Notes: generated by a model from the sequence alone, not told the origin. Shown: positions 1 through 11,175, numbered from the stretch's first letter. The stretch: 64,000 bases of DNA from Furcasterigmium furcatum (GCA_001599815.1 BCIA01000002.1:6173626-6237625); one strand, 5' to 3'. Numbers and translations: made by a program.

Positions 1-226
1 GGACGGAAACTTGGGTTGCTGGTGCATTAGTAATCAACGGGCGGTTCCGATAAGATAGAGGGGCGAGGCTGGATCTCAGAATTGTTTTCGCCGCATCGTA
101 CTTGGACTTGGACTCACTCCACAATCAGCTCGAACAACCGCGAAGCGTAGTCCCACCTCGGTCGCAAGCTCAACAGCTTTTTCGACAGCTAGCTACTACA
201 CTCGATTTCAACTCATCTCGGTGACG

Positions 227-1443
227 ATGCCGCCGCAGATCAAGCAGGACCTGAACCGGTCGGGTTGGGAGTCGACCGATTTCCCGTCCGTCTGCGAAAA
301 CTGCCTGCCCGACAATCCCTATGTCAAGATGCTGAAGGAAGACTATGGCGCCGAGTGCAAATTGGTATGTCGAATTAAGACCTTCCCTTTCCGCATTCAA
401 CACGTACTAACAATCTGTCTTCACAGTGTACGCGACCGTTCACCGTATTCAGCTGGAGCGCCGACCGAGCACACGGCAGGAAGAAGCGAACGAACATCTG
501 CCTGACTTGCGCGCGCCTCAAGAACTGCTGCCAGTCATGCATGCTGGATCTGTCTTTCGGACTGCCGATCGTCGTCCGCGATGCTGCGCTCAAGATGGTC
601 GCCCCCGGTCCCTCTTCCGACATCAACAGGGAATACTTCGCCCAGAACAACGAGCTCGCCATCCAAGAAGGCCGCGCAGGCGTCGAGGAGTACGAGAAGA
701 CAGACGACAAGGCCAGGGAACTGCTGCGCCGACTCGCAACCAGCAAGCCCTACTTCAGAAAAGGAAAGACGGTCGCGGAGGACGGCCAAGAAGGGGAGCC
801 GTCGAACACGGTGTCGGCGGGAAGCAGTCGCGGAGGGAACCCAGCGGTGGGCGCCGGCGTGGGCGGTGTTGGTCCGATTAGGACGCGCGACTCGAGGGCC
901 GCCGCCGCGACGGGTGCTCGGCCGGGCAGGTCAAAGCAGGCCTTCCCCAGCGCTGCGCAGCTCCCGCCCGGACCCCAAGACTGGCAGCCGCCGCAAGACC
1001 AGAACATCATGTCGCTTTTCGTCACCGGCGTGGAGGACGACCTGCCGGAGCACAAGATCAGAGAGTTCTTCAAGGTGCACGGCAAGATCAAGAGTTTGGT
1101 TTGCTCGCACATGTCGCACTGCGCCTTCATCAACTACGAGACAAGAGAGGGCGCCGAGAAAGCCGCGGACGCTTGCAAGGGACGCGCTGTCATCTCGGGC
1201 TGCCCCCTGAGGGTGCGATGGGGCATGCCCAAGCCGATCGGCACTATGAACAGAGAGGAGCGTGGCCAGATGCTCGCGGATGCTCGTCGCACAGTGGGGC
1301 CCAAGGCAGGAGGACCGCGGGGAGGTCAGAAGCAGTTGACTGATGGCCAGGCCGGAGGCGAAGGAGCCAAGGCCCCTGCTGCCGTTGCGCCACCTCCAGG
1401 TGCCGACGACGGCCCCAAGTACGCCAGTCTGGCTGGCGAGTAA
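227..1443 (+). CDS. SLT11: Pre-mRNA-splicing factor SLT11/ECM2 (RBM22 family)
   Basis: Two exons, 227-364 and 427-1443 (intron GTATGT...CACAG), giving 384 aa, close to the usual family size. Family knowledge: Slt11/Ecm2 is a spliceosome component that contacts the U2/U6 core and helps set up the active site. Seen here: an N-terminal run of Cys pairs (CENCLP; then CKLCTRPFTVF rebuilt exactly across the splice; CLTC; CCQSC) forming the zinc-binding region. A single RRM lies at about residues 241-312, with the RNP-like stretches LFVTGV and CAFINY, followed by VRWGMPKP. The tail is Gly/Ala-rich. The first in-frame ATG after an upstream GTG codon was chosen because the protein then begins MPPQIKQDLNRSGWE as in relatives. 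It is convergent with MZM1. Confidence 0.95.
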
Positions 1444-1613
1444 ACGGATTTCCGAGGACAGGAAAAGCATCAGGCGGAGTTTGGCGTTCTAGCGAGACAC
1501 GAGTAGCATCGACTGGACCGAGAAGAGACCCTCATGTATATGGTTCATAGAGTTGTGTTACAGGGTATCATGAGGTTGGTTGTGTTATACAAATCTGGAG
1601 GCATCTTGCCCAA

Positions 1614-2055
1614 TTATTTCTTTCCGCTTCCGCCACAGCAGCCGGCGCCACCCATTGCGCCCTTGCCGGCGAACTTGATGGACTCGTTATCGCCGCGCTC
1701 GGTATGTTCGTGTATCCGGAGGACTGGTCAATGTCAGTTGTCGGTCTTGTTCTCTGGCTCGTGCCAAACCCACCAAACTTGTCGTCCTCCTGGCGCTTTC
1801 CCTGCACAACGTTCTCCCTCAGGAACTTCGCAACCTCGACCGCATGTTGGATCGCCGGCTGAGTGTTGGGATCGCTGGGCGACAGGGCCGCATTTGCCTG
1901 GAAGCTCTGTCGGATCTGCTGCTTCGCCGCGGTCAGGGTCGGTAGATCGCCTGTCAGGAGTGAGTAAGGGTGGCTAGTTGTCGAATTGAAGCTTCCGAAC
2001 CTTCAAAGGCGATCCGAGCGGCACGAAAAAGACTCCTGTACGCTGCGAGGGCCAT
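1614..2055 (-). CDS. MZM1: Mitochondrial zinc maintenance protein 1, LYR-motif family
   Basis: A small three-exon gene, easily missed because no exon is long: 2055-2001, 1950-1774 and 1723-1614, with two 50-nt GT-AG introns; total 113 aa. The N-terminus reads MALAAYRSLFRAARIAFEG, a LYR-type start. It continues with the family pattern AAKQQIRQSF, LSPSDP, VAKFLRENVVQGKR and RIHEHTERGDNESIK. The tail is Gly/Cys-rich (AGCCGGSGKK), also common in this family. Known role of Mzm1: matrix chaperone that holds the Rieske iron-sulfur protein before insertion into complex III and affects the mitochondrial zinc pool. It is divergent from zuotin (280 bp shared promoter region) and convergent with SLT11 (170 bp). 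Confidence 0.93.
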
Positions 2056-2335
2056 GTTTGCTTTGTGACGGTGGGGATCGAGAGACTGATCATGGACCGG
2101 CCGGACGGATCTCGAACTTTTCGATGCACCTCGGTGAAGTGCTTAGTCACTGCCTTGGCTCAATCGTGAGGTGCACCTGGCACAGTCGGAAGCAAACGCT
2201 CAGGCTTTGTCCCCCTGAACCCCCACCTCCCCACTAAAATTTTATGTTGGAAAACTTCCAGCCAGCGCTGAGCTTCCGACCTCTTTTTTCGACACGAATC
2301 TACAACTGCCGGTGTATTCGCCAACAACCGTCACC

Positions 2336-3732
2336 ATGGCTACCGCTACGATTGTGTCGCACGCCCTCCCCCTCCTGCCCGAGGGCTGGAGCGCCGAGAA
2401 GGACTTCAAGGCTGTTGGCCAGCTCTCCGCTGCCACCCAGCGCACCATCGAGCCCATCGGCCCTCACTTCCTGGCCCACGCTCGCCGTGCCCGCCACAAG
2501 CGCACCTTCTCCGAGGACGACCGCATTCAGGCCCAGGAGGCCGCGAAGAACGTCGAGAACGATGAGGATGACGACATCAGCGAGCCCGAGGACTCCATGG
2601 ATCTCCAGCGTGACGCCAAGGACTGGAAGGTATGAGGCGGGCCCGTTTGAGGCGATGTTTTTGACATGTGCTGACCTGCATGCTCTCACAGAACCAGGAC
2701 CACTACCAGGTGCTAGGCATCACCAAGTACCGCTGGAGGGCCACCGAGGACCAGATCAAGCGCGCGCACCGCAAGAAGGTCCTCAAGCACCACCCTGACA
2801 AGAAGGCCGCCGCCGGTGTCGCCGACGACGACAGCTTCTTCAAGTGCATCCAGAAGGCCAACGAGGTTCTCATGGACCCCATCAAGCGCCGCCAGTTCGA
2901 CTCCGTCGACGAGGCTGCCGACGTCGAGCCCCCCACCAAGAAGCAGCTCGCCAAGGGCAACTACTACAAGCTCTGGAGCAACGTCTTCAAGGCCGAGGGT
3001 CGCTTCTCCAAGAACCACCCCGTGCCCCCCTTCGGCGGCGAGAACGCCGCCAAGGAGGACGTCGAGAACTTCTACAACTTCTGGTACAACTTCGACAGCT
3101 GGCGCACGTTCGAGTACCTCGACGAGGACGTCCCCGACGACAACGAGAACCGCGACCAGAAGCGCCACGTCGAGCGCAAGAACGCCAACTCCCGCAAGAA
3201 GAAGAAGGCCGAGGACAACGCCCGCCTCCGCAAGCTGCTCGACGACGCCTCCGCCTCGGACGAGCGCATCAAGCGCTTCCGCCAGGAGGCCAACGCCGCC
3301 AAGAACAAGAAGAGGCTCGACAAGGAGGCCGCCGAGAAGCGCGCCATCGAGGAGGCCAAGGCCAAGAAGGAGGCCGAGGAGAAGGCCGCCGCGGACGCCG
3401 AGGCCGCCGCCAAGTCCAGCCGCGAGGACGCGAAGAAGGCCAAGGAGGCGGCGAAGAACGCCGTCAAGAAGAACAAGCGTGTCCTCAAGTCCTCCGTCAA
3501 GGACGCCAACTACTTCGTCTCGGGCGAGCCGGCCGCGAGCGTCGTCGACCAGGTCCTGACCGACGTGGACGCCATCCAGGCCAAGATCGACCCCGACGAG
3601 ATCGCCGCGCTCGCCGGCAAGCTCAACGGCCTCAAGGTCGCCGACGAGATCAAGGCCGTCTGGACCGCGGAGCGCACGCGCCTCGTCGAGGCCGGCAAGC
3701 TCCAGGACGGAGATGCCAAGACCCTCGCTTGA
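2336..3732 (+). CDS. ZUO1: Zuotin, ribosome-associated Hsp40
   Basis: Exons 2336-2629 and 2692-3732 give 444 aa, the normal zuotin length. The J domain starts right at the splice (NQDHYQVLGITKYRW) and carries the essential HPD tripeptide at about residues 132-134. The zuotin-specific middle follows (FDSVDEAADVEPPTKK, then a NYYKLWSNVF/ENFYNFWYNFDSWR region). After that comes a long charged, Ala/Lys/Glu-rich helical segment at about residues 230-350 that should bind ribosomes and rRNA. Known role: forms the ribosome-associated complex with Ssz1 and stimulates the Ssb Hsp70 at the tunnel exit, in the cytosol. The start ATG lies in CACCATGGC, a strong context. Codon use is strongly biased to C-ending codons, as expected of a highly expressed gene. 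Confidence 0.96.
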
Positions 3733-4777
3733 GCGGTTGCCCCTTTTCGCTAGCGAGCGATCTCGCGCCGTTGGAGCCTAGACTTGCTTGTGCAGGCATG
3801 CATAGATAGACGTGTAAATGAGACAGCCACGATGATTTTGTCTACTTCTAGGTGCTGCTACTGCCATTTCCATGCGTGTCTCGAGATCCCGTTTGTGTCA
3901 CTCAGAGCCCATGGCTCGGTTTATCTGTAGTTGAACGAGATATCGAGAATTTGACGTCTGTATCTTCAACAGGGGGCCAAGATACCTAGATATTGACAAG
4001 GAAGTACACCTTGATCTATACTTGCCCGACTAAAACAAACGCCTCCAGCACCTCATGCATGGCGTTCGGCCACATCAAGCCTTCCAGGTCCTTGATTGCC
4101 TCGCATCCCGTCCCACTGCCCCTTTGTGACGTTGGACAAAAAGGGGGAGACAGAGCGGACGGTGTCAAAAGATGATACAGATGGTGTCGAAGGTGGAGGA
4201 AAGACTTAAGTACCTTGCCTACTTATGCATTCCTCTTTCTGGGTCTGGGGCTGCATGTGAGGCGAGCCTAAGTAAGGTCTCCTGCCAGTGATTCATCGCT
4301 CCCGGAGACGCCTCCAGACTTTCCCCTGATTGCCTCTTCGCGCAACTTTCCAGAGAAGCTGCCATCTGCAGATTTCGAAGTCCCCCAGCGTCATAATTCG
4401 GGCAGGTGAATCGACGACCCTCTGCTCTTTCCCTCCCCTTTCCCAAGCCGCAACGTGACCTTGCCTGGCACCCAGGGAGTCATCAAGCTTCCTCCTCTTC
4501 CGCGTCACTTGCAACTCTGCAACCCTTCACACTCATACTCTGATCCCCAGGGCAAACATTCTCTCCCCCCCGCACGTTTTGGTAAGGAGACGCTTTCCCG
4601 GCCTGTCTATTGTGCGCCTGGCTTACTCACATGGACAGCAAGACGACGTATCAGCATGCTGCGTCTCAACTCTCGGACTTCCAACGACGCATAGATACAC
4701 TTCCCACTCGTTCGCAAGACATCCAGCTATCACTTACAGCCCGATTCCCTCTTTCAACAGCGAATACCCGCCCCAAC
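3733..4777. other. Intergenic, 3' of zuotin and promoter of the next gene
   Basis: No gene seen. The right half (about 4430-4777) is pyrimidine-rich, with many CTTCC/CCTC runs, typical of a fungal promoter and 5' leader. An in-frame ATG at 4631 could extend the downstream protein by 49 residues. No tRNA or repeat was recognised. Confidence 0.5.
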
Positions 4778-5707
4778 ATGACAGACCATAGAGATTTTGC
4801 CCAAGACCCCCAGCATGAGGGCAACACCAGCACCACCGTGGGCCAGGACCAGGACCAAGACAAGGATCAGTCCCAAACCCAGGTTCACGAGCAAGCAACC
4901 GCAGATGTGCAAACCCAGCAGCAGACCCGCGAGAGCAGCGCCATGTGGGCGGAATACGACGTCAATGCCTTACCTCAGGTCGCCGTCGGTGACGCTCCTG
5001 AGACCGTTATGCCTGCTATCGACATCGAGGCAGACATCCAGCCACCTAGCATCTCTGCGGACAAGCCGATTATCGTCCCCGCTAAGCCTTGGTACAAGAG
5101 TTGGAAGCTCTGGGTCCCCGTCGCCCTGCTCGGTGTTCTTACTGCCATCATCGTCCCGACTGTCGTCCTCACCCGGCCAAACCAGGGTGCGTCTGGCCCA
5201 AGTACTATTACACTGCCTGCTACCACTGCATCTTATGCTGTGACTGACTATCCGTCTGCATCAGCGACGTCGTCCACTCCGACTGCCTCCTCAAGTCCTG
5301 TAAGTGTTTCTTCTTGGAATTCCCCTTGGCGCAAACCCCCAGTTGATACTAACGAGACTCGTCTGCAGATACCTGAATGCGACTCTTCTGACTTCGTGCC
5401 TGGCGTCAACTGGCTGGGTTCCAACCCGACCGGCTGGAGCTTCGATCTCGGTTTCGCTAACGACGCTGCCGACTGCTGCCGGCAGTGCTACGAAGACTCT
5501 GAAAGCCACTGCAATGGCTGGCTCTACATGCCCAATGACAAGAACGGTGTGCCCCCGTGCAATCGTATCATCGACTTCCAAGGCCCAAATGCCGACGACA
5601 GCTGCCCCAACGGCAAACCCGACATCGTTTTTACAAGAGGCTCCGGCGCAAGCGTTGAGGGCAACTTCGGCGGCCGTGGCCCTTGCACGGGGCGTGTCCG
5701 GGGCTGA
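4778..5707 (+). CDS. Single-pass membrane protein with Cys-rich C-terminal domain
   Basis: Unrecognised family. Exons 4778-5299 and 5369-5707 give 286 aa. Residues 1-105 are Gln/Asp/Thr-rich and probably cytosolic. One transmembrane helix lies at about 111-132 (KLWVPVALLGVLTAIIVP). A Ser/Thr-rich spacer follows, then a domain with eight Cys (DCCRQCYED, HCNGW, PPCNRI, DSCPNG, GPCTG), suggestive of a disulfide-bonded PAN/apple-like extracellular fold. The intron (GTAAGT, branch GATACTAACGAG, CTGCAG) is 69 nt with no stop, so retention would only insert 23 residues. The start at 4778 (CCAACATGACA) is preferred; 4631 is an in-frame alternative. Likely at the plasma membrane or in the secretory path; function unknown. 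Confidence 0.72.
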   Translation: MTDHRDFAQDPQHEGNTSTTVGQDQDQDKDQSQTQVHEQATADVQTQQQTRESSAMWAEYDVNALPQVAVGDAPETVMPAIDIEADIQPPSISADKPIIVPAKPWYKSWKLWVPVALLGVLTAIIVPTVVLTRPNQGASGPSTITLPATTASYAVTDYPSASATSSTPTASSSPVSVSSWNSPWRKPPVDTNETRLQIPECDSSDFVPGVNWLGSNPTGWSFDLGFANDAADCCRQCYEDSESHCNGWLYMPNDKNGVPPCNRIIDFQGPNADDSCPNGKPDIVFTRGSGASVEGNFGGRGPCTGRVRG

Positions 5708-6182
5708 TAAGACCTGCTGGCAAGGTCCCACGGCGAAAATATTCATGTCATTTCGCCCCTTGGCGGTTGGATCGGTCGAGAAAGCATCAGAGACAGACAC
5801 TTCACTGGACAACGAAAGAGCTGCTATAGCAGGGAAATTGAGGGTTGGTTTCAGGAGCGTTGGCAACAGCATATGGAATCGACTTGCATGCCCCTAATCA
5901 TTGGCGTTGCGGCGTTGGACTGGGCGGATGATTGCACTATTTGGGCAATGTCTTTGCTGGACAAGAGCGTGGGCAAGTTCGGCCAGGTAGAGTGCGTGAG
6001 CGCTGGTATTTTCACGAGCGTTGTGTATTAGCTAGAGAGATACCACTTTGTACCCGAAGTACGCACAGCGTTGATACTTGCGTTGGGACACCCCGTCAGT
6101 CTGTATGAAGCTCAATTCTATGCCGCCATCGGAGGCGAAATGGGTATCTCTATAAAGTCTACAACCACGACCTCTACGCCCC
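5708..6182. other. Convergent 3' region
   Basis: A 475 bp stretch between two convergent genes. No coding sequence, RNA gene or repeat recognised; expected to hold both 3' UTRs. Confidence 0.4.
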
Positions 6183-6961
6183 TCATACAGCCAGGGGCAA
6201 GGCATCATAAATCTTATCGTACACCTTCCCAACCCATCCATCCGACTTGCCGGCCGTGGCCACCACGACACCGCCCGCTGCCCACAGCGACGCCAGCGCA
6301 ACAGCAACGCCCTGTATCGCCCACCACGCCCGCCTTCTGCTCTTCCTGGTCTGCTTGTCGAGCACCGCGCCCCCATATCCCCGCCATCCCATCGCCGTCG
6401 GCGCGAGGTCCGCCCACTTCGCCGCGCCCCAGACCATGTGGCCGCAGCCGATCCACACGAGGCCGGTATACGCGGCCCAGGCGAGGATGCCGTGGCGCTC
6501 AAAGCCGTGGCTGACGTAGGCGAGGCCGATGTTGGAGGAGTCGCCCTCGACCCAGAGGGGGAGGAGGCGGTTCATGGCGACGTGGGCGCCGAGGAAGGTC
6601 GCGAGGGCGTAGCCGGAGGCGGAGATCCAGCTGAAGGGGGGCCAGATGCGGAGGCCGGGGGCTTTCTCGCCGCCGCCGTAGCGGCGGATGTTGTGGGCGC
6701 GGCGGACGAGGCGGAGGGCAAGGCCGGAGAGGACGTGGGCGGCGACGGGGAGGAGGACGAGGAGGGGCTCGGAGACGGACGTCTGGTAGATCTCGCGGGC
6801 CTGGAGGAGGTAGGTCTCCGAGGCGGGGACGGACTGGGTCAGGAGGGCGGTGAGCACGGCCTTCGATGCGTCGACGGGGGCGAAGTTCGGGATCATGTAA
6901 CAGGAGCCTTTCTGGATGCGGGTCACTGGAAGCTGTTAGTTGGGGACAGGTAAGGGGGGAA

Positions 6962-7001
<40 letters not shown>

Positions 7002-7248
7002 CGGGCGTACGATAGTAGACTGCGCTGTGCCCGCTATGGATGCTCCCGCTCAGGCCCATTGAGGATGTCGTCGTCCCGGACCTGAGGGAGGAAGCGCTGT
7101 GCTTCAATGGGTCGGACTGTGATGCTCCATCTTCGTTCTCGTCGATGTAGGGGGACTCGATGGGTGCCGGTTCGATTTGCACGAGGGAGGCGAGGGTATC
7201 TTGTGATGCGTGCTCCGTTAGGGGAGGTCTGGAATCTGAAGACGACAT
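6183..7248 (-). CDS. MCP1: MCP1-like mitochondrial membrane protein (DUF1691-type)
   Basis: Exons 7248-7011 and 6925-6183 give 326 aa; the split codon rebuilds VYYLTRIQKGSCY, a hallmark of the family. An 80-residue polar N-terminus is followed by about five hydrophobic segments (for example AVLTALLTQSVPA, PLLVLLPVAAHVLSGLALRL, GYALATFLGAHVAMNRLLPLW, GILAWAAYTGLVWIGCGHMVW, AWWAIQGVAVALASLWAAGG). It also has the conserved stretch NIGLAYVSHGFERH. Known role of yeast Mcp1: outer mitochondrial membrane protein that recruits the lipid-transfer protein Vps13 and suppresses loss of ERMES. Oddity: the 85-nt intron contains an uninterrupted 40-base homopolymer (C in the sense strand). Divergent from the Zn2Cys6 gene at 7743. 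Confidence 0.85.
6962..7001. repeat. 40-nt poly-G homopolymer inside MCP1 intron
   Basis: Forty consecutive G on the plus strand (poly-C in the transcript) lie between the donor at 7010 and the acceptor at 6926. A G6 run sits just before it. The length could be biological slippage or an assembly or sequencing artefact. Confidence 0.9.
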
Positions 7249-7742
7249 CGTGAATCGTGCCCCAGGCCGGCCTGAGGAGAATGATCGGAGGATGTAGGAT
7301 TGGGGTGCGAGAGTCGACGACGTTTGTAGATTTGAATAGTCCCGGGGCCGATGACAATCCCCGGCGCACGATAGGCCAGCAAGTCCCCCAAAAAGCCGGG
7401 CCGGCCAAGCGCCAGGGTCCCCCGGATTTCCTCTGAGACCCGCTGAACTGTGACGTCCTCTTCAGGATGGATGCTTGACGTTGATGACCCGTCTCGTTCA
7501 CATCCCCCGCTGAATTGCATTAACGAGGCATCGCACTCGTGATGATTAATGGGACGGGACAGCTCAGGTGGGCTCAGTCCAGGCATCATCGAACGGGAGC
7601 CATCGACGACAAATCCAAGAGACAACCGGCCGGATACGGCATGCTGCCCGATAAATGCGCATGACCAGGTTGAGCAGCGTTCTGGTGTTCTAGATTTCCT
7701 ATCCCTGTGTCAGGACAGCCCGACTTATACCCGTACCACGCC
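7249..7742. promoter_or_regulatory. Divergent promoter region MCP1 / Zn2Cys6 regulator
   Basis: A 494 bp stretch between two divergently transcribed genes, expected to hold both promoters and leaders. No recognised gene. No motif stands out clearly enough to name. Confidence 0.45.
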
Positions 7743-10358
7743 ATGGACCAAGACGCCAGGTCCGCGGGGCCCGAGGACCCGAACTTTCGCAGGGCGGTAT
7801 GTGCCACTCTCTCACAGGGCTGGATCGACCCCAGGACCCAGCTGCGCTCGTTGAGTCTCATGGAGCGTCCCGCTGATATTTTCTTCTCAATATAGTGTGA
7901 TCAATGTCGTACTCGAAAGGTGTGAAATGCCCCTCACCACTCTCTCTCATGCTGTGCTTACGTCGGTCACGGCGTGGACATGGCCGTCGTCGAGGCGCTG
8001 TCGACTAACACGATGTCGTGACTTGGCCAGATACGTTGCGACAAAACTATTCCGTGTTCAAACTGTCGTGTGGCCATGAGGACATGCAGTTCCATCGGCG
8101 TCACGCACAAACCGAGAGAGCAGAAACAACGAGTTCTCATCTCACACCAATAGTCTGTCTCCCCGGCTGCTTCTCACTCAAACCCCAGTCACTAACACCA
8201 TTATCAGTGAAAAGAAGATAGATCTCATCGAGGAGAGGCTAGGAGGGATCGAGGAAGCGTTGCGCACCATCGCAGCTAACGGCGGTTCAACGTCCGGGGA
8301 GACCAGCCGTGTCGTCGCCCAGTCGACACCGTCATCGACGAGCTACCGTGACCAGATCCAGCCAAATGAGGATGACGATGACTCCGGTTCCGCCTTTGAG
8401 GGCGAGCTGTCCCTCGCCGCGCACACCGCCTTCGCCCGCGACTTTCTCGAGAATGCCGTCCGACGAACATCACTCGAGGACCTGCCTCCGAATATGCAGA
8501 GCGGCCTTTCTGCCCTCCGGCAACTTGTTTCCATGAAGGACACCTCCGCCTCGATCCGAGACATGAAGCTCCCCTTGGCAATACCCATGCCTCCCGGGGG
8601 TCTGACAGATCTTCCCATGCCGCCCATGAAGGCTGTGATATCGTTGCTGAAGAAGCATAAATGCATGTTACTATTTGCTGTCGTCTGTTATCAAGGAAGC
8701 CGCTGACTGACTCCCGGCGCAGTTGAACCCCTCGGCGTCTTCGAGATCGCGTGCTCCTTCATCAGTATCGACGAGGTCCTGGAACTCTGCCGCAAGGTTT
8801 ACTTTTGCACGGACGCATTCTCATACAGCACCTTCATCATCGTCAATGCGGCGCTGTACTACCTCTTCGCAGATAACTTTTACCAGGCAAAAGACCCGGT
8901 GTCCAAATCAGATTACGAGGAGTATACCCGGATGTGTCAGGTTAACCTCCAGACTACCATGGGTTACATGCCGTTGATGCTGCCCGCAAGGGCAGAAAGC
9001 ATCACGGCGTTACTTCTTGCTGTACGTCTTCGACTACTACCGCCATCGCGGCGTGATGCAAATCGGGCCTGGAAGGAATATTAACACCGCTTGCAGGGGA
9101 ACTATGCAGTAAACATCGCCAAGCCGTCTCTCGCCTGGCAATTCTCCTCCGCGGCTGTGAATCTGTGTCAGATTCTGGGGTACCATCGCGACAGCCCTAT
9201 CAGGGAGGAGAAGCCTGGTCAGAAGGAGGCAAGGACCCTCCTCTTCTGGAATGTGTACGTCCTCGACAAGAGCCTGTCTCTGCGATTAGGACTGTCTTCT
9301 ACGCTGCAAGACCGTGATATCACCCTGCCCCGTGTCATCGACAGCTCCCTTGTCGAGGACCCGTGGGGTGCCATGCTGACGAACTGGATCGAGGAGGGCA
9401 ACATCACGAATCGAGTTTACGAGGAGCTGTACGTCAACCCCCTCTGTGCAACGTGACAAGTTTCCTTCTCACGCCTCGAACAGTTATAGCCCAACTGCCC
9501 TGGCCAGACCAAACGAAGAACGGATTGCGACAGCACGAAATCTGGAGGCAATCCAGAAACGGATCATGGCGCAGGCGTGCCAGGTCCGCGAGCAGGCGCT
9601 GTTCGGGCTGAGAGCCATCAACGCCTCGACGCTGATCGATGTTCATCTCAGGGGAGACGAGATTGCGTACCAATCTGTCCTGACAATGATCTACCGCGCG
9701 ATTCCAGCCCCGGAAGGGTCCCCGAGCCGATTCACGGCAGAATGCCTCGACACGGCCCGGTTTGCGATGCAGATACACCACGAATGCATGCAGCAGATCG
9801 AGGGAGAAGGCCCCGACATCACAAGCGTGTTCGTGCACTGGTACGTCAACCCCTACCGTGGCTGGGGTGTTTCTTGGTTCCTCGTGTGAAGTGGTCTAAC
9901 TCGGGCGTCTCGCCTCCAGGACAACCCTCCTCATGCCCTTCGCCCCGTTCTTCGTCCTGTTCTGCTACGTCATCGAGACGTCCTCCGCGGACGATCTCAG
10001 GCGACTGTTCGACTTTGTCGAGTCCCTGCGCCCCGTGAGCGCCGCCTCGGAGCCCGTGAAGAAGCTCTACCAGCTCTGCCAGGTGCTGTGCAACGTCGCG
10101 CACGCCTACGCCGAGGCCAAGTCGCAGCAGACGGCGAACAGCGACCCCATCAACCGGGAGTTCGACATGTACCTCAGCGCGCTGGGCTTCCCGCCGGCGG
10201 ACGTGCCGGGCGTGCCGGCCTCGGGCGCGGAGGACGCGCTCAGCGGGACGGCCATGCAGACGGACCATCTGGGGAACTGGTTCTCGGGGAACCAGCAGAT
10301 GATGGGGCTGCTGGAGGGGGATCTCTCGCAGTTCGGCCACGGGCCTTGGGGCCAGTAG
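7743..10358 (+). CDS. Zn2Cys6 transcription factor with fungal-specific TF domain
   Basis: Eight exons: 7743-7796, 7896-7919, 8031-8152, 8208-8662, 8723-9021, 9097-9428, 9484-9840 and 9920-10358. All phases agree, giving 693 aa. The binuclear zinc cluster is spread over exons 2 and 3 with Cys at 19, 22, 29, 35, 38 and 45 (CDQCRTRK then IRCDKTIPCSNC). A short coiled-coil linker follows (YEKKIDLIEERLGGIEEAL). The fungal-specific middle homology region covers roughly residues 230-500, with SLAWQFSSAAVNLCQILGYH and ARTLLFWNVYVLDKSLSLRL. Expected to be a nuclear regulator binding CGG-type sites; target pathway unknown. Oddities: a 24-nt second exon, and an intron at 8663-8722 whose only frame-compatible donor is GC (GCATGT), with a good GCTGAC branch. 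Confidence 0.88.
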
Positions 10359-10575
10359 ATGTGCCGTGGCGGGTTGCCGCGGCCTGGGTGATGTGCGCAT
10401 GATATACGAGGGGCCTTGTGCTTGGGCGTTTTAAGATGTGTGGGCGGATTGGGTGTGAAAATACGGTCTCTCAGATAGCTCCGCGGAGCATCTCGGTTTG
10501 GATAGTGCGCAATTTCGACCATGATTGGTTTGTGGTTTTCAGTCGTGTTTCGATGCCGTGTATGGTGTGTGCCGC

Positions 10576-11175
10576 TCAGTCCGTCGGATATCGTGGATCG
10601 TAGTGCTCGTAGCCCTCGTCGTCGGTATCGCTCTCCACGAGATCAGGCCGTCCGCCGCCTGCCAGAGGCCTCTCGTCCAGCGCCTCTGCAGGCCGCGCAG
10701 GCGCGGCGCGAGCAGCGTCAGGCCTGGTCGTGGCGGCAGCGGGGGCATCAGCGGGTGCAAAGGCCGACTTGAACCCTGACTTCTTGAAGCCGACCTTCTT
10801 GAACCCTCCACCGCCGCCGCTGGGGGCAGAAGACGCGCCGCCGGGCTGCGCTTCGCCCTGGCCGATCTTTATGCTCACGATGCCGTCGGCCTTTGCCTCT
10901 GCCTTGCGCGCGCGGGCGCCGGCGTTGGGGTCGCGGACCATGGCCTTCATGTCCTTCATGCGCTGCTTGTGGCTGTGGTCGTAGCTGGAGAGGTGGGCCT
11001 CGTAGTCGTTCATGCGGGAGTAGCCCTTGGAGCAGAGGGTGCAGTAGAAGGATTGGAGGGCCTCGCGGGCGGAGGAGGTCGCTGCCGGCGGCAGGGTTTG
11101 GTGTCGCTGCGGGGGAGGGTGTCAGTGGCCTGGAGGTCTGGAGGGGGTGGGTGAGGTTAGACGTACTGGAGGCAT
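10576..11175 (-). CDS. C2H2 zinc-finger protein (GPATCH8/ZNF804-like finger)
   Basis: Exon 1 (11175-11167) carries only Met-Pro-Pro. After a 60-nt intron, exon 2 (11106-10576) gives the rest; total 179 aa. One finger is visible, FYCTLCSKGYSRMNDYEAHL then SSYDHSHKQRMKDMK, with C2H2 spacing and the HKQR tail typical of the GPATCH8/ZNF804 RNA-processing type. Downstream is a low-complexity Gly/Lys/Ala region (GGGGGFKKVGFKKSGFKSAF) and an acidic tail (VESDTDDEGYEHYDPRYP). Probably a nuclear RNA- or splicing-related protein, by family analogy only. The nine-nt first coding exon is inferred from a clean GTACGT...CGCAG intron; the alternative is a start at the internal Met in the finger, which would break the domain. 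Confidence 0.75.

Noticed and set aside
2816..3559. Long Ser/Thr/Arg-rich frame on the plus strand within zuotin
   Set aside because: Frame shadow of the strongly C-ending codon use in the zuotin gene.
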